DNA from: Methylococcaceae bacterium
GTDB lineage: Bacteria > Pseudomonadota > Gammaproteobacteria > Methylococcales > Methylomonadaceae
Direction of reading: 5' to 3'
DNA length: 9,755 nucleotides
Assembly (NCBI GenBank): GCA_030618325.1
Contig: JAUXDP010000110.1
Coordinates: 1-9,755 of the forward strand
Part shown: piece by piece, positions 1-6,525 of the stretch
How positions within the stretch are numbered: position 1 is the first letter of the stretch
Layout of the letters: each line of letters begins with the position of its first letter
Notes under the pieces: model-generated
Told to the model about the DNA's origin: nothing
The model's input: only the letters and a program-made list of their open reading frames with translations
Database searches by the model: none
Made by a program: the position numbers and the translations under genes

Positions 1-1
1 T

Positions 2-436
2 GTGATTAAAATCGTCAAAATGTGGAGAAAGCTAGGCGCATGGTACTGGATTGCCACTCAGAATCTGGAAGATTTTCCGGATGCCAGCAAGAAAATGCTG
101 AACATGCTGGAATGGTGGGTGTGTCTGGTCATGCCTAAAGAAGAAGTCGATCAGATTGCACGATTCAAAGATTTATCAGAAGAAGAAATACAAATGCTGT
201 TGGCACCTCGTAAATCACCGGGCCAATATGTTGAAGGGGTGATGCTAACGGATGAGCTATCCATGCTATTTAGAAATGTACCCCCGGCTTTAGCATTGGC
301 ATTGGCCATGACTGAAAAAGACGAAAAATCCAGACGGTACGCACTGATGAGAGAGCACAACTGTACAGAGCTGGAAGCGGTTAATTATGTCGTCGATGAA
401 ATTATTCAAAGCAGAGGCGTTAAATCATGCGCTTAG
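2..436 (+). CDS. Conjugative transfer ATPase, VirB4/TraC type (TIGR03744-like), C-terminal part only
   Basis: Partial gene cut by the left edge; only the last 144 codons are present and the GTG at base 2 is probably an internal codon. VirB4/TraC proteins are cytoplasmic RecA-like ATPases that power assembly and transport of conjugative T4SS. The fragment carries the end of the RecA fold: an 'ATQN' block near residues 18-21 resembles the Gln motif of VirB4/TrwB-type ATPases, followed by 'MPKEEVDQIARFKDLSEEE', typical of the PFL_4706-type ATPases of ICEclc/PFGI-1 islands. No Walker A or B motif is visible because the N-terminal part lies outside. The gene overlaps the next one by 10 bases, and the order ATPase - PFL_4709 - PFL_4710 - PFL_4711 - TraG supports the assignment. 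The family name is from memory. Confidence is high for a VirB4-like ATPase and moderate for the subfamily. Confidence 0.85.
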   Translation: MIKIVKMWRKLGAWYWIATQNLEDFPDASKKMLNMLEWWVCLVMPKEEVDQIARFKDLSEEEIQMLLAPRKSPGQYVEGVMLTDELSMLFRNVPPALALALAMTEKDEKSRRYALMREHNCTELEAVNYVVDEIIQSRGVKSCA

Positions 437-861
437 TCTGGTTATCCCTTAGTCTTTTGTGTTTCAGCTTTAATCTAAGAGCGGTCGAGCAACCTTATAT
501 AGAGGTAATCACCAGCGATAAATTTCCCATCAGTGGTATTCAGGATTTAAAAAATCAGGGCTTTAAAATCAAGGTACTCAATTTTGATGATAGCAAACGG
601 ATGATTGATAAACTAGAGTCAGGATTACCCAATAATGAGGCAGCTGCCAAACAAGCGATGCAGCAGCGCTTAAAAAAAATGGGGGATGAGACCCTCAAAC
701 GTTTATTCACAAAAGCTTTTCAGGCGGTCATCGTTGGTACACAACACGGGATTACGCGGTATCCGGCGGTCGTGTTTGATCGGGGACAATCTGTTATCTA
801 TGGCGTGACCAATATGCCTCATGCATTGGCACTCTATCATCAATGGCAGGCAAGCCAATGA
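427..861 (+). CDS. ICE mating-pair protein, PFL_4709 family (TIGR03757)
   Basis: A 144-aa exported protein. Residues 1-19 form a signal peptide (short basic start, Leu/Ser/Phe-rich core, likely cleavage after 'LRA'). The mature part has a helical Gln/Lys-rich middle and a conserved C-terminal block 'GITRYPAVVFDRGQSVIYGV' (about residues 108-127), which closely resembles the diagnostic 'GI.RYPA.VFD...VVYGVTD' block I know from TIGR03757 proteins. It is expected to act in the periplasm as part of the GI-type T4SS; its biochemical role is not established. It starts inside the end of the ATPase gene (10-base overlap), with an AGAGG about 10 bases upstream of the ATG, and its stop codon overlaps the next start (ATGA at 858-861). 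Translational coupling and a single operon are therefore likely. Length fits the family. Confidence 0.85.
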   Translation: MRLVWLSLSLLCFSFNLRAVEQPYIEVITSDKFPISGIQDLKNQGFKIKVLNFDDSKRMIDKLESGLPNNEAAAKQAMQQRLKKMGDETLKRLFTKAFQAVIVGTQHGITRYPAVVFDRGQSVIYGVTNMPHALALYHQWQASQ

Positions 862-1772
862 AACGGATGAATGCCATAAGCAGAAACTTAAAGAAAATGC
901 TGATCAGCATGAGTTTACTCTGTACACCCGTCATCGCCCAACAGTCTGATTGCCTTCAATTTACAGTCGTCGGGATCTGTTATTGGTATTACTATTATGG
1001 GAGTGATACGACGATACTCTATGGGCACTTTAATCCGGATGTGATCGTTAGTGTGACCAATCCCCAGGGGGTGGATAGAGCAGAAGACGGCGGATATCTA
1101 GCGGATACCCAGAACCGTAATCATCAGAATCTAATCTATCAGGATGCAAGAGCTGTGGGGCACCCCTTAACGGGTCGAATCTATTGCCCATCTAATACGA
1201 GTGCATTAAGGCCCTATTTTTTATCGGAGGTAGATATCCCTTCCTGGCGATGGGGTGGGTTGGACGTATTTACCTTAGCAGCAACGATTCCAGGATTGCG
1301 TGAAATAGGTCGGTGGCCTTTAAATACTTGGGGGGCCGTTTACCCACGAACCGGGTGGACTATTCAGCACTCAGAACCTAAGTCATCCGGCATTGTTGCT
1401 CAGCGGGTCGGGGATATTCTCACGAGGAGCCACGAACCGCATATCTATTCAAGCATTAAGGGTGATTTTGTTTTTGTTGAAAGTGACAAGATAACCTGGT
1501 CGCCGGGTAGTTTAGAGGAAAACACCAACGTGGAAGGGTGGTGGGAAGCATTGGAGATAAATTCAGATTCATCAGGCACATCCTTTGGACAGTGTTTACT
1601 GTTTGGTGAAAACGATACGCTATCGGCTAATGGATGGGGCGGTGGTCGTGTTGCAAAGAATGGTGAGTATTTGTACACCTTATGGCGGCCTTATACGTGT
1701 TGTGAGGTATCCGTTGGCGTTTTAATAAAGATCCAGATATCTCCCTATCCAGTTATTGTGATGACGAACTAA
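858..1772 (+). CDS. ICE mating-pair protein, PFL_4710 family, TraU-like (TIGR03756)
   Basis: A 304-aa exported protein related to TraU, a periplasmic factor needed for conjugative DNA transfer. I chose the ATG at 858 because it forms an ATGA overlap with the upstream stop; an in-frame ATG at 843 would add five residues. The N-terminus has basic residues then 'MLISMSLLCTPVIAQQ', a signal peptide. Family blocks visible are 'VGICYW' with 'GHFNPDVIVSV' near the mature N-terminus, a central 'RPYFLSEVDIPSWRWG', and near the C-terminus 'CLLFGENDTLSANGW' followed by 'YLYTLWRPYTCCEV', the TraU-type Cys-pair ending. The region after 'GICYW' reads 'YYYYGSDTT', where I recall cysteines in relatives (see findings). 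The operon position between PFL_4709 and PFL_4711 types is the usual one. The family assignment is from memory of conserved blocks. Confidence 0.85.
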   Translation: MKRMNAISRNLKKMLISMSLLCTPVIAQQSDCLQFTVVGICYWYYYYGSDTTILYGHFNPDVIVSVTNPQGVDRAEDGGYLADTQNRNHQNLIYQDARAVGHPLTGRIYCPSNTSALRPYFLSEVDIPSWRWGGLDVFTLAATIPGLREIGRWPLNTWGAVYPRTGWTIQHSEPKSSGIVAQRVGDILTRSHEPHIYSSIKGDFVFVESDKITWSPGSLEENTNVEGWWEALEINSDSSGTSFGQCLLFGENDTLSANGWGGGRVAKNGEYLYTLWRPYTCCEVSVGVLIKIQISPYPVIVMTN

Positions 1773-1777
1773 AAGCC

Positions 1778-3145
1778 ATGAGAAAGAGCGCCCGGTATTC
1801 TATGAAAACAAATATTGCTTTAGTATTAGTAATAACGAGCGTCATTAATAATACGGCTGTTTACGCGGACTATGCGAATAGCGGCAATAGCCAGCTTTAT
1901 TATCAAATAGGCGGGGCACGTTCGATTTCAGCACCTCTGAATAAAAATGCAAGCTCCAGCCCCTTAAGTGGATCACTGGAGTTAGGGTATGGTTATAGTT
2001 GCGGTAGTTTTAGTACGCTAGGTGGTATTGCCAATATTTTAAATAATATAGTGGATAACGTGATAACCGCAGTCACGGGGGCAGTTTCAGCTGCGATATC
2101 ATCCTTACCCATGCTTATTTTACAACGGGTGAGTCCGGGTCTTTATGACTTGGTTCAAGGTTATGTCATTAAGGCTGAAGCCATTATTGCTCTGGCCAAT
2201 AAAACCTGTGAGCAATACGAATCCGATATCAGGCAAGGGAAAAACCCTTATTCAGAATGGGCAGATGTCGCAAAAAATTTAGATTGGAAAATCGAAATGA
2301 GAAAAGCGAAATCCGGAGCAGACACCGATGTATACCAGGCCAAGAAGTCAGTGGAAGACGACAATGGTGAAAATGGCATTCCCTGGCTCGAAGGTAACAC
2401 GGCAGGAGGAATATCAGGTGACGCCATTAAACCCACAGAAGATATTGTCAAGGCAGGATACAATCTCAGTTTAAACCGGAATGCAAATAGTAATACTGCA
2501 CCAAGCGATCCTGATGAACATCGCCTGACGACGATATGGACCTCACCTGATGACGCAACCAGCTGGGCAGTTGATGTGTTGGGAGATACACATATTCGCA
2601 CCTACAGCAACCACCCGATTGAATCAAGACCAGGACATGGATTGGCTCCTAAAATAGAAATCGAGAGGGAGGAAATATATACAAAACTTGAAAAACTGGT
2701 ATCGGGTGAGACCGAACCCAATCTTGAAAATACAGCTGAGGCATCCAGCGATGCACTGTTAATTAATTACGATCTTATTAAAGCCATTCAAAATTTAGGA
2801 CCTAGCGAAAGGTCAATGGCTATCAACAAATTAGCCTCTGAAGTGGCTATGTCTAAAACACTGGAAAAAGCGATGTTTGTCCGTCGGCTATTACTAACCG
2901 GCATTCGTGAACCTAATATTTCTCAAGTTCCACAGGCGATAGCCTATACCAAAGATGCCGTCGAAACGATTAATACAGAGATAGAGAATATTCTGTTCGA
3001 AAAGCGGATTCGTTCTGAGCTGGCTTCAAATACCGCCAGCATCATTTTATCACTGCAGGAGCGAACTGAAATACGTGGGAAAGCCAATATGCAAGAGCCT
3101 GATTACGATAGGAACCTGATTAAAGAGGGTGCAACCCAGGAATAA
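1778..3145 (+). CDS. ICE mating-pair protein, PFL_4711 family (TIGR03755)
   Basis: A 455-aa exported protein. The ATG at 1778 follows the previous stop by five bases; an in-frame ATG at 1802 gives a cleaner signal peptide ('MKTNIALVLVITSVI' and 'AVYA' cleavage region), so the true start may be 24 bases later. No clear ribosome site favours either. The mature N-terminus has 'LYYQIGGARSISAP' and 'LELGYGYSCGSF', then a small-residue hydrophobic stretch, then 'ILQRVSPGLYDLVQGYVI' and 'CEQYESDIRQGKNPYSEW', which match the PFL_4711/TIGR03755 pattern as I know it. The C-terminal half is helical and charged. These proteins belong to the GI-type mating apparatus and are sometimes compared with F TraH; the precise function is unknown. 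It probably belongs to the same transcript as its neighbours. Confidence 0.85.
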   Translation: MRKSARYSMKTNIALVLVITSVINNTAVYADYANSGNSQLYYQIGGARSISAPLNKNASSSPLSGSLELGYGYSCGSFSTLGGIANILNNIVDNVITAVTGAVSAAISSLPMLILQRVSPGLYDLVQGYVIKAEAIIALANKTCEQYESDIRQGKNPYSEWADVAKNLDWKIEMRKAKSGADTDVYQAKKSVEDDNGENGIPWLEGNTAGGISGDAIKPTEDIVKAGYNLSLNRNANSNTAPSDPDEHRLTTIWTSPDDATSWAVDVLGDTHIRTYSNHPIESRPGHGLAPKIEIEREEIYTKLEKLVSGETEPNLENTAEASSDALLINYDLIKAIQNLGPSERSMAINKLASEVAMSKTLEKAMFVRRLLLTGIREPNISQVPQAIAYTKDAVETINTEIENILFEKRIRSELASNTASIILSLQERTEIRGKANMQEPDYDRNLIKEGATQE

Positions 3146-3179
3146 GGCATTCCATTTTATATGGGAAAAAATTACAGAG

Positions 3180-3563
3180 ATGAGCATTCATAAAAATAAT
3201 GATGATAAAGGAAAAAAAGCATTTCGATTGATCATGCTTGCTTTTGCGATCTGTACTTTGTTGGTAACCGTGCTTGTTTGCTTAATCACTTTCTTCTATG
3301 GATTTGACCCTATGGTATCAGGACATGAAACTGCGAAACCTTACTTGGCACTGTGGCGATTATTTATTTTTATCGTCATTATCGGTGGCTGGCATACGTG
3401 GATGAAGCTGCTTGCGCAATGGGCCGACCTAACACCGCAGCAACATCAATTTAATAGGCAATATCGTTGGCGTTTTGCTTTATGGCTAATCGTAATAGAA
3501 GCCTTACTGGTGCAAAATATTTTAGCAGATCTTGTTGATCTTTTTTTAACAGAGTCAGGGTAA
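3180..3563 (+). CDS. Small three-helix membrane protein of the GI-type T4SS operon
   Basis: A protein of about 127 aa with three predicted membrane segments: residues about 16-40 ('LIMLAFAICTLLVTVLVCLI'), 54-72 ('LALWRLFIFIVIIGGW') and 96-117 ('FALWLIVIEALLVQNILADL'). The N-terminus is short and Lys-rich, which suggests it faces the cytoplasm. The frame is open back to a GTG at 3129, overlapping the previous gene by 17 bases and adding 17 residues; I prefer the ATG at 3180 because translation from it gives a typical polar start, but ribosome-site evidence is weak for both. Its place between the PFL_4711-type gene and traG, four bases before traG, matches the small hypothetical gene usually found there in ICEclc/PFGI-1-type islands. 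No catalytic motif is visible. A role as an inner-membrane subunit or TraG partner is inference. Confidence 0.7.
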   Translation: MSIHKNNDDKGKKAFRLIMLAFAICTLLVTVLVCLITFFYGFDPMVSGHETAKPYLALWRLFIFIVIIGGWHTWMKLLAQWADLTPQQHQFNRQYRWRFALWLIVIEALLVQNILADLVDLFLTESG

Positions 3564-3567
3564 GGGT

Positions 3568-5070
3568 ATGAGTGTTTCTTCCTATCTGGAATTGTATTTA
3601 GCTATTTTTGGCTGGTACATGTTTGATGAGATATGGTTAGTACTGAAAGATACAGGTATTGCCTATTTACCCTTTATCGGCATGTTTATTCGGAATATCG
3701 CAGAACCTGTGAAAAGCCAGGAAGCAAAAGATGCCGCCGGAACATCACTTAGACGGATCGAAATCGATATTGCCGCTATGATGACCGTCATTATTTTGGC
3801 CGCTCAACCTATTTTGCCATTGAATTTTGCTGGACTCAATTATGTTAAGTCTTGTGGATCGGGCGGAGCGAAAGTATCGGCTGGAGACACAGGAACAACG
3901 TATGATACGTCATTCACAGCCGCATCGCTGGGTGGCGGGTCAGCAAAGGTTCCGATTTGGTGGTATGGCGTACTGGGAATTACTGGCGGGATAAACAATG
4001 CTATCATTCTTAGAATACCCTGTACTGCAGATATCCGGTTAGTGAAATATGAATTGAAGAATTCCAGGGTAAAAACACCGCGACTACGAAGGGAAGTACA
4101 AAAGTTTTTTAATGATTGCTACGGGCCTGCCATGTCCAATTATCTGGATAAAAATAATGTAGCTGCCACAGCTGATCCAGATGATCTTTATTGGGTAGGC
4201 TCTGAGCATTTAGTTGAAAACCTGTATCCACACTTACGCTCAAAAACCCAAATAGAAGGTTTTACCTACGATCCCAACCGTGATTATGAATACGATGAGA
4301 GAGTGGCTCCTCTTCCAGAGTACGGCGAACCCACCTGCAGTCAATGGTGGACAGGAAATGGCGGCAATGCTGGCAGTGGCTTGAAAGAGCGGCTTAAAGG
4401 ACAAATCGAGCTACCTATACTGGATCGCCTAGCTGCACTTGTTTCATCAGATGAGAAGGCAGAAAAAATTGCGCTACGCACATTAATTGGCAACGAGAAG
4501 CAAAGCTTTAAGAAACTAGAGCGAGTTAACCCTTATGATACAGGGGGTCTTCTCAATAGTATGGCTGCAATGACCGCAGCAATAGGTGGCGTGTTAGAGT
4601 CAACCAGTTTTTTTCCAAAAATGTATTTACTCAAGATGGCTGCACCCATCATCCAGGCCATGATGTTGATGATGACTTATTTACTATTGCCCTTTATTTT
4701 GGTCTTTTCATCCTACAAGCCTGGGACCATGATATTTATGTCCATCGTGATCTTCTCGATCAAGTTCTGGACTGTTCTATGGGCGATTGCCCATTGGTTG
4801 GATGATAATTTATTAGTTGCGCTACGTCCTAACGGCGGATTGGATCTGGGGTATTTCATTTATAATAATGGCCTAACGGATACTGTCCTGAGTGAAATGG
4901 TTATAAACTTCACCACGGCTACTATGTATGTTGTTATGCCGTTATTTTGGACTAGCGCATTGACCTGGGCAGGGTATAGAGTTGGAGGTGCTATCACGGA
5001 CACAAGTGATAAACTAAATAGGCCATCAGCTTCCGCTGGTGATAAAGGGGGGAAGAAAATAACAAAATAA
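3568..5070 (+). CDS. traG: TraG N-terminal-domain conjugal transfer inner-membrane protein
   Basis: A 500-aa polytopic membrane protein. Hydrophobic segments lie near residues 5-40, 68-90 and 128-148, and a C-terminal cluster near 357-383, 388-412 and 450-475. A soluble part (about 150-320) between the clusters includes 'DDLYWVGSEHLVENLYPHL' and a Trp/Cys motif 'PTCSQWW'. Layout, length and position at the end of the mating gene block match the TraG_N proteins of GI-type T4SS (Tfc24/PFL-type TraG). It is shorter than F TraG (over 900 aa) because it lacks the long C-terminal periplasmic domain, which is normal for this class. In F, TraG acts in pilus assembly, mating-pair stabilisation and as the partner of entry exclusion. 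The tail is Lys-rich. It starts four bases after the upstream stop, behind an AAGGG. This should not be confused with the VirD4-type coupling protein also called TraG. Confidence 0.85.
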   Translation: MSVSSYLELYLAIFGWYMFDEIWLVLKDTGIAYLPFIGMFIRNIAEPVKSQEAKDAAGTSLRRIEIDIAAMMTVIILAAQPILPLNFAGLNYVKSCGSGGAKVSAGDTGTTYDTSFTAASLGGGSAKVPIWWYGVLGITGGINNAIILRIPCTADIRLVKYELKNSRVKTPRLRREVQKFFNDCYGPAMSNYLDKNNVAATADPDDLYWVGSEHLVENLYPHLRSKTQIEGFTYDPNRDYEYDERVAPLPEYGEPTCSQWWTGNGGNAGSGLKERLKGQIELPILDRLAALVSSDEKAEKIALRTLIGNEKQSFKKLERVNPYDTGGLLNSMAAMTAAIGGVLESTSFFPKMYLLKMAAPIIQAMMLMMTYLLLPFILVFSSYKPGTMIFMSIVIFSIKFWTVLWAIAHWLDDNLLVALRPNGGLDLGYFIYNNGLTDTVLSEMVINFTTATMYVVMPLFWTSALTWAGYRVGGAITDTSDKLNRPSASAGDKGGKKITK

Positions 5071-5082
5071 GTGTGTCACACT
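5070..5082 (-). terminator. Small dyad between convergent genes, possible weak terminator
   Basis: AGTGTGTCACACT forms a 5-bp stem with a 3-base loop in the 21-base gap between the convergent traG and membrane-protein genes. Read on the - strand it is followed by a T-rich stretch (TATTTTGTTATTTTC), as expected for a weak intrinsic terminator of the - strand gene. On the + strand no T-run follows. The short stem makes this tentative. Confidence 0.25.
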
Positions 5083-5091
5083 AGATGAAAA

Positions 5092-5709
5092 TTAATGAAA
5101 TCCAAGGTCAACCTCATGTTGGTATTCTTCTTCCTTTTGAGCATAATAGTCATCGGCATCATTATAATTACCTTCCTCCTCATATTTGTACTCGCCCTCA
5201 TTCCCCAGCAAGCCAAGCTTACCCATCGCAACCCATGCAGCAAAATAAGCAATGTATTGTAAAATGGGCAGTAAAAAAACTAACAAAACCACTGCCATTA
5301 AACATAACGTAACCATCCACCAGTACCGTTGCTCCGCGCTTTGCACAGTTTTAAACAGAACTTTGACAATAGTAAGCATTGATGTCGGGGATAAAGAAGT
5401 GCGCCAAATGAGCGCAATGACTGTCATCGGTACAGCCATAACCAGTGCAACGATACCACAAGCTGCCAAGTAGATTAACCATTCCGCAGCAACGGTGTCT
5501 GGTGCGAAAACCAGCAACACCACAACAGGTAAAGTCGCCAGACCACCGCCAAGTGCCAGGTATCTTCCAAGGCCGTTTACTTTGTCAGCCATAGTCCATG
5601 ATTTAAGGGGGTGATCCGGGTAATGAGTTAGGCGCAGATTTAGCCGATAGATGGCCAGCACCAGGCCAAATGTCATGATGATGGCCAAGCCTAAAAATAA
5701 TTCTTCCAT
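5092..5709 (-). CDS. Unrecognised four-helix membrane protein with acidic Tyr-rich tail, next to traG
   Basis: A 205-aa protein I do not recognise. The start is the ATG at 5709, because GGGAG lies six bases upstream; the frame stays open to 5799 but the added residues are basic and lack a ribosome site. Predicted membrane segments are residues about 4-23, 50-69, 77-102 and 130-160. The last 35 residues (170-205) form a soluble tail rich in Glu, Asp and Tyr, with at least six tyrosines. No enzymatic motif is visible. It is convergent with traG across a 21-base gap and is the last convincing gene before the element's end, in its own transcription unit preceded by several inverted repeats. It is not the DUF3742-type gene often found opposite traG in Pseudomonas islands. 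Entry exclusion or another accessory conjugation role is possible by position only. Confidence 0.75.
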   Translation of the reverse strand: MEELFLGLAIIMTFGLVLAIYRLNLRLTHYPDHPLKSWTMADKVNGLGRYLALGGGLATLPVVVLLVFAPDTVAAEWLIYLAACGIVALVMAVPMTVIALIWRTSLSPTSMLTIVKVLFKTVQSAEQRYWWMVTLCLMAVVLLVFLLPILQYIAYFAAWVAMGKLGLLGNEGEYKYEEEGNYNDADDYYAQKEEEYQHEVDLGFH

Positions 5710-5715
5710 TCTCTT

Positions 5716-5720
5716 CTCCC
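5716..5720 (-). promoter_or_regulatory. Shine-Dalgarno site fixing the start of the 5092-5709 gene
   Basis: On the - strand GGGAG, followed by AAGAGA and then ATG at 5709, gives near-ideal spacing. This decides for the 5709 start over the upstream extension to 5799. Confidence 0.65.
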
Positions 5721-5791
5721 GTTTTTTATTTATGGATTCATTGTCGTATCTTGACGTAAAAAATATCTTTTTCACGTATCTTTTTGTGAAG

Positions 5792-5826
5792 TTATCCACA
5801 AAATGAGTGTGTAACCTTGTGGATTA
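5792..5826. repeat. Inverted pair of DnaA-box-like sites
   Basis: TTATCCACAA (5792-5801) and TTGTGGATTA (5817-5826) form a 9-of-10 inverted repeat around a 15-base spacer. The left arm contains TTATCCACA, a perfect match to the DnaA box consensus TTATNCACA; the right arm, read on the - strand, is TAATCCACA, one mismatch. On the - strand the right arm overlaps TATAAT (5823-5828), a perfect -10 hexamer for the 5092-5709 gene, although no good -35 lies at the right distance. The pair could therefore be an operator over a start site, a DnaA-binding pair, or both. Confidence 0.5.
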
Positions 5827-5828
5827 TA

Positions 5829-5865
5829 TCCAGCACTAGCGCATCAGGCTTATGCTCTGGCTGGA
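5829..5865. repeat. Nested hairpin between two other dyads
   Basis: TCCAGC (5829-5834) pairs with GCTGGA (5860-5865), and inside it GCAT (5841-5844) pairs with ATGC (5852-5855). The stems are short and interrupted. The element lies three bases from the DnaA-box-like pair on one side and six bases from the 27-bp palindrome on the other. Confidence 0.35.
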
Positions 5866-5871
5866 AAATTA

Positions 5872-5898
5872 TCAATTGTTTAATATTTAAACAATTGA
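5872..5898. repeat. 27-bp palindrome with perfect 12-bp arms, likely operator
   Basis: TCAATTGTTTAA (5872-5883) and TTAAACAATTGA (5887-5898) are exact reverse complements around TAT. No T-run follows in either direction, so an operator fits better than a terminator. It directly follows a TTGACA / TAGCGT promoter candidate on the - strand, so it would cover the transcription start of the membrane-protein gene. Confidence 0.6.
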
Positions 5899-5926
5899 CG
5901 CTACACCTGATTTCTAGTTTTGTCAA
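5898..5926 (-). promoter_or_regulatory. Candidate sigma70 promoter for the 5092-5709 gene
   Basis: On the - strand TTGACA (5921-5926, perfect -35) is followed after 17 bases by TAGCGT (5898-5903, a weak -10). Transcription would start near 5890, inside the 27-bp palindrome, leaving a leader of about 180 bases that contains the hairpin and the DnaA-box-like pair. The weak -10 keeps confidence low; a second candidate -10 (TATAAT) lies at 5823-5828. Confidence 0.35.
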
Positions 5927-6063
5927 TTTGATTGGCGGCTCTGCCGAAATACAAGCTAAGTATTATCATTTTTTTCCAAGCTGATTTCCAAATCGTTTCA
6001 GCTGTTAATGAAAATTAATTCTCGCCTACGTCAACCGAATACTTATTTCCAATAAAGGGTTAA

Positions 6064-6201
6064 AGTACACCAGCTCAATTCGCATTTGCCCGTGCACCAT
6101 CAAACGAACTGGAATCTGATTTTGATCAGAGCCCTCTTCATGAAATGGAACAAACTGAATTGGTGCCAGAATTTGAGGATGATCAAAAATGTCACGCTTG
6201 A
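6064..6201 (+). pseudogene. Possible 3' remnant of an unidentified gene
   Basis: A 45-codon open stretch bounded by TAA (6061) and ending in TGA at 6201, with no start codon or ribosome site at its beginning. The deduced residues look protein-like, acidic and low in rare combinations ('APSNELESDFDQSPLHEMEQ' within it). A 15-codon ORF starting at ATG 6008 ends at 6055 in another frame, so a frameshifted short gene is conceivable. I cannot name the parent gene. It may be the degraded end of an element gene, or chance. Confidence 0.2.
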
Positions 6202-6231
6202 GGATTCAATTTTAGGTGTCGTACAAAAGGC

Positions 6232-6525
6232 TTAATGGAACCGGTATAGGGGATCTATTGTCTTTTTTCCGATGAACCCTTTGTGGCTATCGTCTCTCAC
6301 AAACCAAGAATGCCCTAAATAATTAGCATAGTTGCTTGTCAAGGTATTCCCCAGTGTAGTGGCTCTATTATTAGTTGTTGTATTTATATTTGCATCCTTA
6401 TATTGTAAGGAATTCGCTACATTTTGAAATCGCTGAATTCGTATAATACGAACAAGCATTAATTGGGTTCTTCCGTGATGGTCTTCAGTAGGACGTGGGT
6501 TAAAAATGAAAAATTTGATGTTCAA
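6232..6525 (-). CDS. Doubtful 97-codon hypothetical ORF
   Basis: An open frame on the - strand, opening with TTG at 6525 and no clear ribosome site. An internal ATG at 6459 (75 codons) has GGAAGA about nine bases upstream and is a better start. The product is soluble, rich in Asn, Thr and Arg, with 'GHSWFVRDDSHKGFIGKKTI' near its C-terminus. I do not recognise a family. It lies in AT-rich DNA without close neighbours, close to the attachment site, where small cargo genes or gene remnants are common. It could be a genuine small gene, the end of a degraded one, or a chance ORF. Confidence 0.3.
   Translation of the reverse strand: MNIKFFIFNPRPTEDHHGRTQLMLVRIIRIQRFQNVANSLQYKDANINTTTNNRATTLGNTLTSNYANYLGHSWFVRDDSHKGFIGKKTIDPLYRFH
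6438..6452. repeat. 15-bp palindrome TTCGTAT-A-ATACGAA
   Basis: Seven-base arms that are exact reverse complements around one A. It lies about 5 to 20 bases upstream or downstream of the alternative ATG (6459) of the doubtful ORF, inside its longer reading. Possibly a small operator, possibly chance in AT-rich DNA. Confidence 0.3.

Larger units (their letters stand above)
5800..6231. other. Gene-poor region at the element's right side, regulatory end
   Basis: The first 130 bases hold the dyads and promoter described separately. Beyond about 5930 I see no convincing gene apart from the possible remnant at 6064-6201. Base composition becomes AT-rich and stop codons are frequent in all frames. 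Confidence 0.5.

Noticed and set aside
5252..5473. Small + strand open frames within 5085-5473
   Set aside because: They lie antisense to the - strand membrane-protein gene, which has the ribosome site, membrane pattern and sensible codons.
5710..5799. N-terminal extension of the traG-adjacent membrane protein
   Set aside because: The strong GGGAG at 5716-5720 fits the ATG at 5709; the extension is basic, lacks a ribosome site and overlaps the dyad-rich region.
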